From positions 1,798,001 to 1,862,000 of the forward strand of contig NZ_JAQNDK010000002.1 in the NCBI RefSeq assembly GCF_028368935.1: 64,000 nt of DNA. Reading direction: 5' to 3'. This DNA is from Sorangium aterium. GTDB taxonomy: Bacteria; Myxococcota_A; Polyangia; Polyangiales; Polyangiaceae. A program made the translations under genes and the position numbers. Position 1 is the stretch's first letter. Each line of letters opens with the position of its first letter. Below are positions 62,283-64,000 of this stretch, piece by piece. The notes under the pieces are model-generated. The model was not told the origin of the DNA and ran no database searches. It was given only the letters and a program-made list of their open reading frames with translations.

Positions 62283-63223
62283 TGAGCGCACGCGCGATGA
62301 GCCTCGATGGGCTCGTCGATCGGCTGGTGCCGAGCGCGCTCCGCCCCGCGGAGCGCGCGCCCCTCGCCCCTGCGCTCGACGCGGAGGTACGGCACGTGGA
62401 CACGTGGAGCGCGGGGCGCCTCGCCTATTACGTGGACACCCGCGCTGCCGGGCGCCCCGTGGTGCTCGTGCACGGGGTCGACGCCGCCGCCTCGTCCAGG
62501 GAGATGGCGCCCCTGTTCGATGCGCTCCGCGGCGAGCGGCCTGTCTACGCGCTCGATCTTCCCGGGTTCGGCCTCTCGGAGCGAGCGGACCGCGTGTACG
62601 ATCGCGAGCTCTACCGCGCCGCGCTGCGCCGCTTCCTCACGGACGTGGTCCGCGCGCCGGGCGGCGCCGACGTCATCGCGCTCTCCCTCTCCTCCGAGTT
62701 CGCCGCCGCCGTCGCCTGCGAGGAGATGAGCATCGTTCACAGCCTCGTGCTCGTGTCCCCGACGGGGCTCGGCCGCGAGCCTCCCGGCGCGAGCGCCCTC
62801 TTCCGGGCTGTCTCGCGCGTCCCCTACGTCGCGGAGGCGCTCTTTCGCGTGCTGGCCGCGCCGCCCAGCATTCGCTGGTTCCTGAAGAAGAACTTCGTCG
62901 GCGCGCCGGATCCGGGCCTCGTCGACTATGCCATCAGCGCGTCGAAGGAGCCTTTTGCCCACCGGGCCCCCCTCGCGTTCATCACCGGTGACCTGTTCAC
63001 GGACGACGCTCTCCAGCGCCTGTATGCGCGTCTGCCCGTCGCCACGCTGATCCTCCACGACCGTGACCCCTATTCGCGCTTCGACCGCCTCGGCGAGCTC
63101 ACGCAGCAGAACGCGCGCGTGGAGGTCGCCCGCATCGCGCCGACGCTGGGTCTCCCGCATTTCGAGCAGCTCGACGCCACGCTCGATGCCGTGCGCAGGT
63201 TCTGGGCGCAGGACCCTTGGTAG
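62282..63223 (+). CDS. Alpha/beta hydrolase with altered nucleophile elbow
   Basis: A 313-residue protein; ATG 62282, coupled to the upstream small gene. Alpha/beta-hydrolase fold: oxyanion-loop strand PVVLVHGVDAAASSREM, YALDLPGFGLSERADR, nucleophile region DVIALSLSSEFAAAV, LVLVSPTGLGREPPG, acid strand TLILHDRDPYSRFDRL and His in LGLPHFEQL. The GxSxG elbow reads L-S-L-S-S, so both glycines are replaced while the central Ser is kept. Such variants occur in some plant and bacterial hydrolases, and the enzyme may still be active. Substrate unknown; no signal peptide. Confidence 0.8.
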   Translation: MSARAMSLDGLVDRLVPSALRPAERAPLAPALDAEVRHVDTWSAGRLAYYVDTRAAGRPVVLVHGVDAAASSREMAPLFDALRGERPVYALDLPGFGLSERADRVYDRELYRAALRRFLTDVVRAPGGADVIALSLSSEFAAAVACEEMSIVHSLVLVSPTGLGREPPGASALFRAVSRVPYVAEALFRVLAAPPSIRWFLKKNFVGAPDPGLVDYAISASKEPFAHRAPLAFITGDLFTDDALQRLYARLPVATLILHDRDPYSRFDRLGELTQQNARVEVARIAPTLGLPHFEQLDATLDAVRRFWAQDPW

Positions 63224-63822
63224 ATCTCCTCCACAGAACGACCAGGACAGCCTTGTAGAGAGCTCCGCGCAGGGCGGACGTCGATTTCCTGCGGAGCCCC
63301 CGGCGCCGCAGGGAAGCCGAGGTCGTCCGGCCTGCTCGGGAGCCGCCGCCCTCCAGGTCAAACATGTATGCGCCATTACTGATTGGCCCCGTCTCGGGCC
63401 AGCGGGCCTGTGTCCCGCTGGCCTTGTGCGACCCCGAGGAGGGTCTCGAGGATCGACCTGCGACACGCATCCAGTTTCACCGCTCGTGAAGCGCTTGGTG
63501 TACAATGGAGCGGTGACCGAACACCGGGTGACCCGACAGGGGCACCATGTGTGTGTGGTCACGTGCTTGCCGGTTCGATCGTGGCCATTTCGTTAGGGCC
63601 ATGACATCCACAGCCTGGGCGGGGGTGTCCTTGCGCAGCAATCCGGCGATGGAGCGCTGCGCCAGAACGCTGCGATGTGCCATGGATGAGCCATGGTGGA
63701 TGGCCAGGCGATGGAGCAATGCGGCACGCGTCTCTACAGGGGGCGCGGATTGTTTCCAGGCGTAAAAGTCTTTGCAAACTCCAGGTCAACGGGCTAATTA
63801 AGCTCTTATAGCGGGGGATGTC
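63224..63822. other. Spacer of lower GC content without supported gene
   Basis: This 599-bp region is visibly less GC-rich than its surroundings, mainly from ~63480 onward. Several short open frames exist; the minus-strand one at 63477-63719 (80 codons) contains a helix-rich, basic segment (AQRSIAGLLRKDTPAQAVDV) but no motif I can assign. It could be a decayed insertion or a regulatory leader of the kinase gene. I see no terminal inverted repeats. Confidence 0.4.
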
Positions 63823-64000
63823 GTGAATGCAGGCGGCCAAACCATCTCTTCGACCCAGCAAGCGAGCAACAGCTTGCTTGGTCGATACCGCCTGATTGCA
63901 AAATTAGGCCGTGGAGGGATGGCAGATGTGTTTCTGGCCGTCTCCCGCGGGCCCGGGTCGTTCAACAAGCTTGTCGTCGTGAAGTGTCTCCGCGTCGGGA
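63823..64000 (+). CDS. Ser/Thr protein kinase, N-terminal fragment
   Basis: The gene runs off the right edge; 59 residues are visible from GTG 63823, preceded by GGGGGA. After a ~20-residue polar leader it enters a kinase domain: GRYRLIAKLGRGGMADVFLA (glycine loop), then VSRGPGSFNKLVVVKCLRVG with the ATP-binding Lys. The sequence is close to the start of the kinase at 55161 (shared GP-x-x-FNKLVV-x-K), so the two are paralogues. The rest of the protein cannot be judged. Confidence 0.88.
   Translation, partial: MNAGGQTISSTQQASNSLLGRYRLIAKLGRGGMADVFLAVSRGPGSFNKLVVVKCLRVG

Overview
The window looks like chromosomal DNA of a myxobacterium, most likely Polyangiales and Sorangium-like. The evidence is a very high G+C content with strong third-position GC bias (long antisense open frames lie opposite almost every gene), several eukaryote-type Ser/Thr kinases, PEGA and TPR proteins, lipoproteins with Gly/Ser-rich linkers, and a very large hybrid NRPS-PKS gene. 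The assignment is by eye, without database searches.

Layout. 0-5.8 kb: the end of a type II NADH dehydrogenase, an XRE-cupin regulator, a DUF2325 protein leading into a sulfate ABC transporter operon (binding protein and two permeases, no ATPase in the window), and a catalase-fold-like protein. 5.8-10.6 kb: a repeat-rich spacer, tRNA-Cys(GCA), a short SET-domain protein, a class A penicillin-binding protein, and a lipoprotein cytochrome c overlapping a four-helix His-containing membrane protein. 10.6-17.9 kb: a minus-strand cluster of two ClpA/ClpB-like double-AAA proteins flanking a protein related to peptide-chain release factors. 17.9-26.8 kb: di-haem cytochrome c peroxidase, SDR dehydrogenase, a 54-residue rubredoxin, tRNA-Ala(CGC), an HTTM membrane protein, two small membrane proteins, ArgB and an M20 peptidase. 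26.9-32.0 kb: a 1696-residue kinase-AAA-GAF-STAS protein. 32.0-44.7 kb: a 3858-residue NRPS-PKS read with C-A-T-C-A-nMT-T-KS-AT-T-TE architecture, and a cupin gene upstream on the same strand. 45-55 kb: RlmI-like rRNA methyltransferase, a secreted lipoprotein, a FIST sensor plus histidine kinase pair, a GH77-like glucanotransferase and a beta-helix lipoprotein. 55-64 kb: a kinase/PEGA-TPR/outer-membrane-protein group, a type II thioesterase, class I fumarase, a small charged protein coupled to an alpha/beta hydrolase, and the start of another Ser/Thr kinase.

The most unusual locus is 10.6-17.9 kb. The middle protein keeps the recognisable PCRF core of a class I release factor but has no GGQ motif and no SPF-type stop-codon motif. 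The larger AAA protein appears to carry a similar diverged domain at its C terminus. The first AAA protein plus the release-factor-like protein (879 + 332 residues, overlapping by 55 nt in different frames) therefore look like a split counterpart of the 1204-residue fused protein. I infer a dedicated unfoldase/remodelling machine that borrowed a release-factor fold, perhaps acting on ribosomes or translation intermediates; the function is not established.

The NRPS-PKS is the second main interest. It is a self-contained two-amino-acid plus one-malonyl-type-unit assembly line with its own thioesterase. Its first adenylation domain reads as leucine-specific, the second module N-methylates its residue, there is no ketoreductase, and the N-terminal condensation domain has lost its catalytic second histidine. 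Intergenic regions carry conspicuous inverted and tandem repeats, including a 128-bp element with perfect 34-bp arms and a decayed relative of it 45 kb away.
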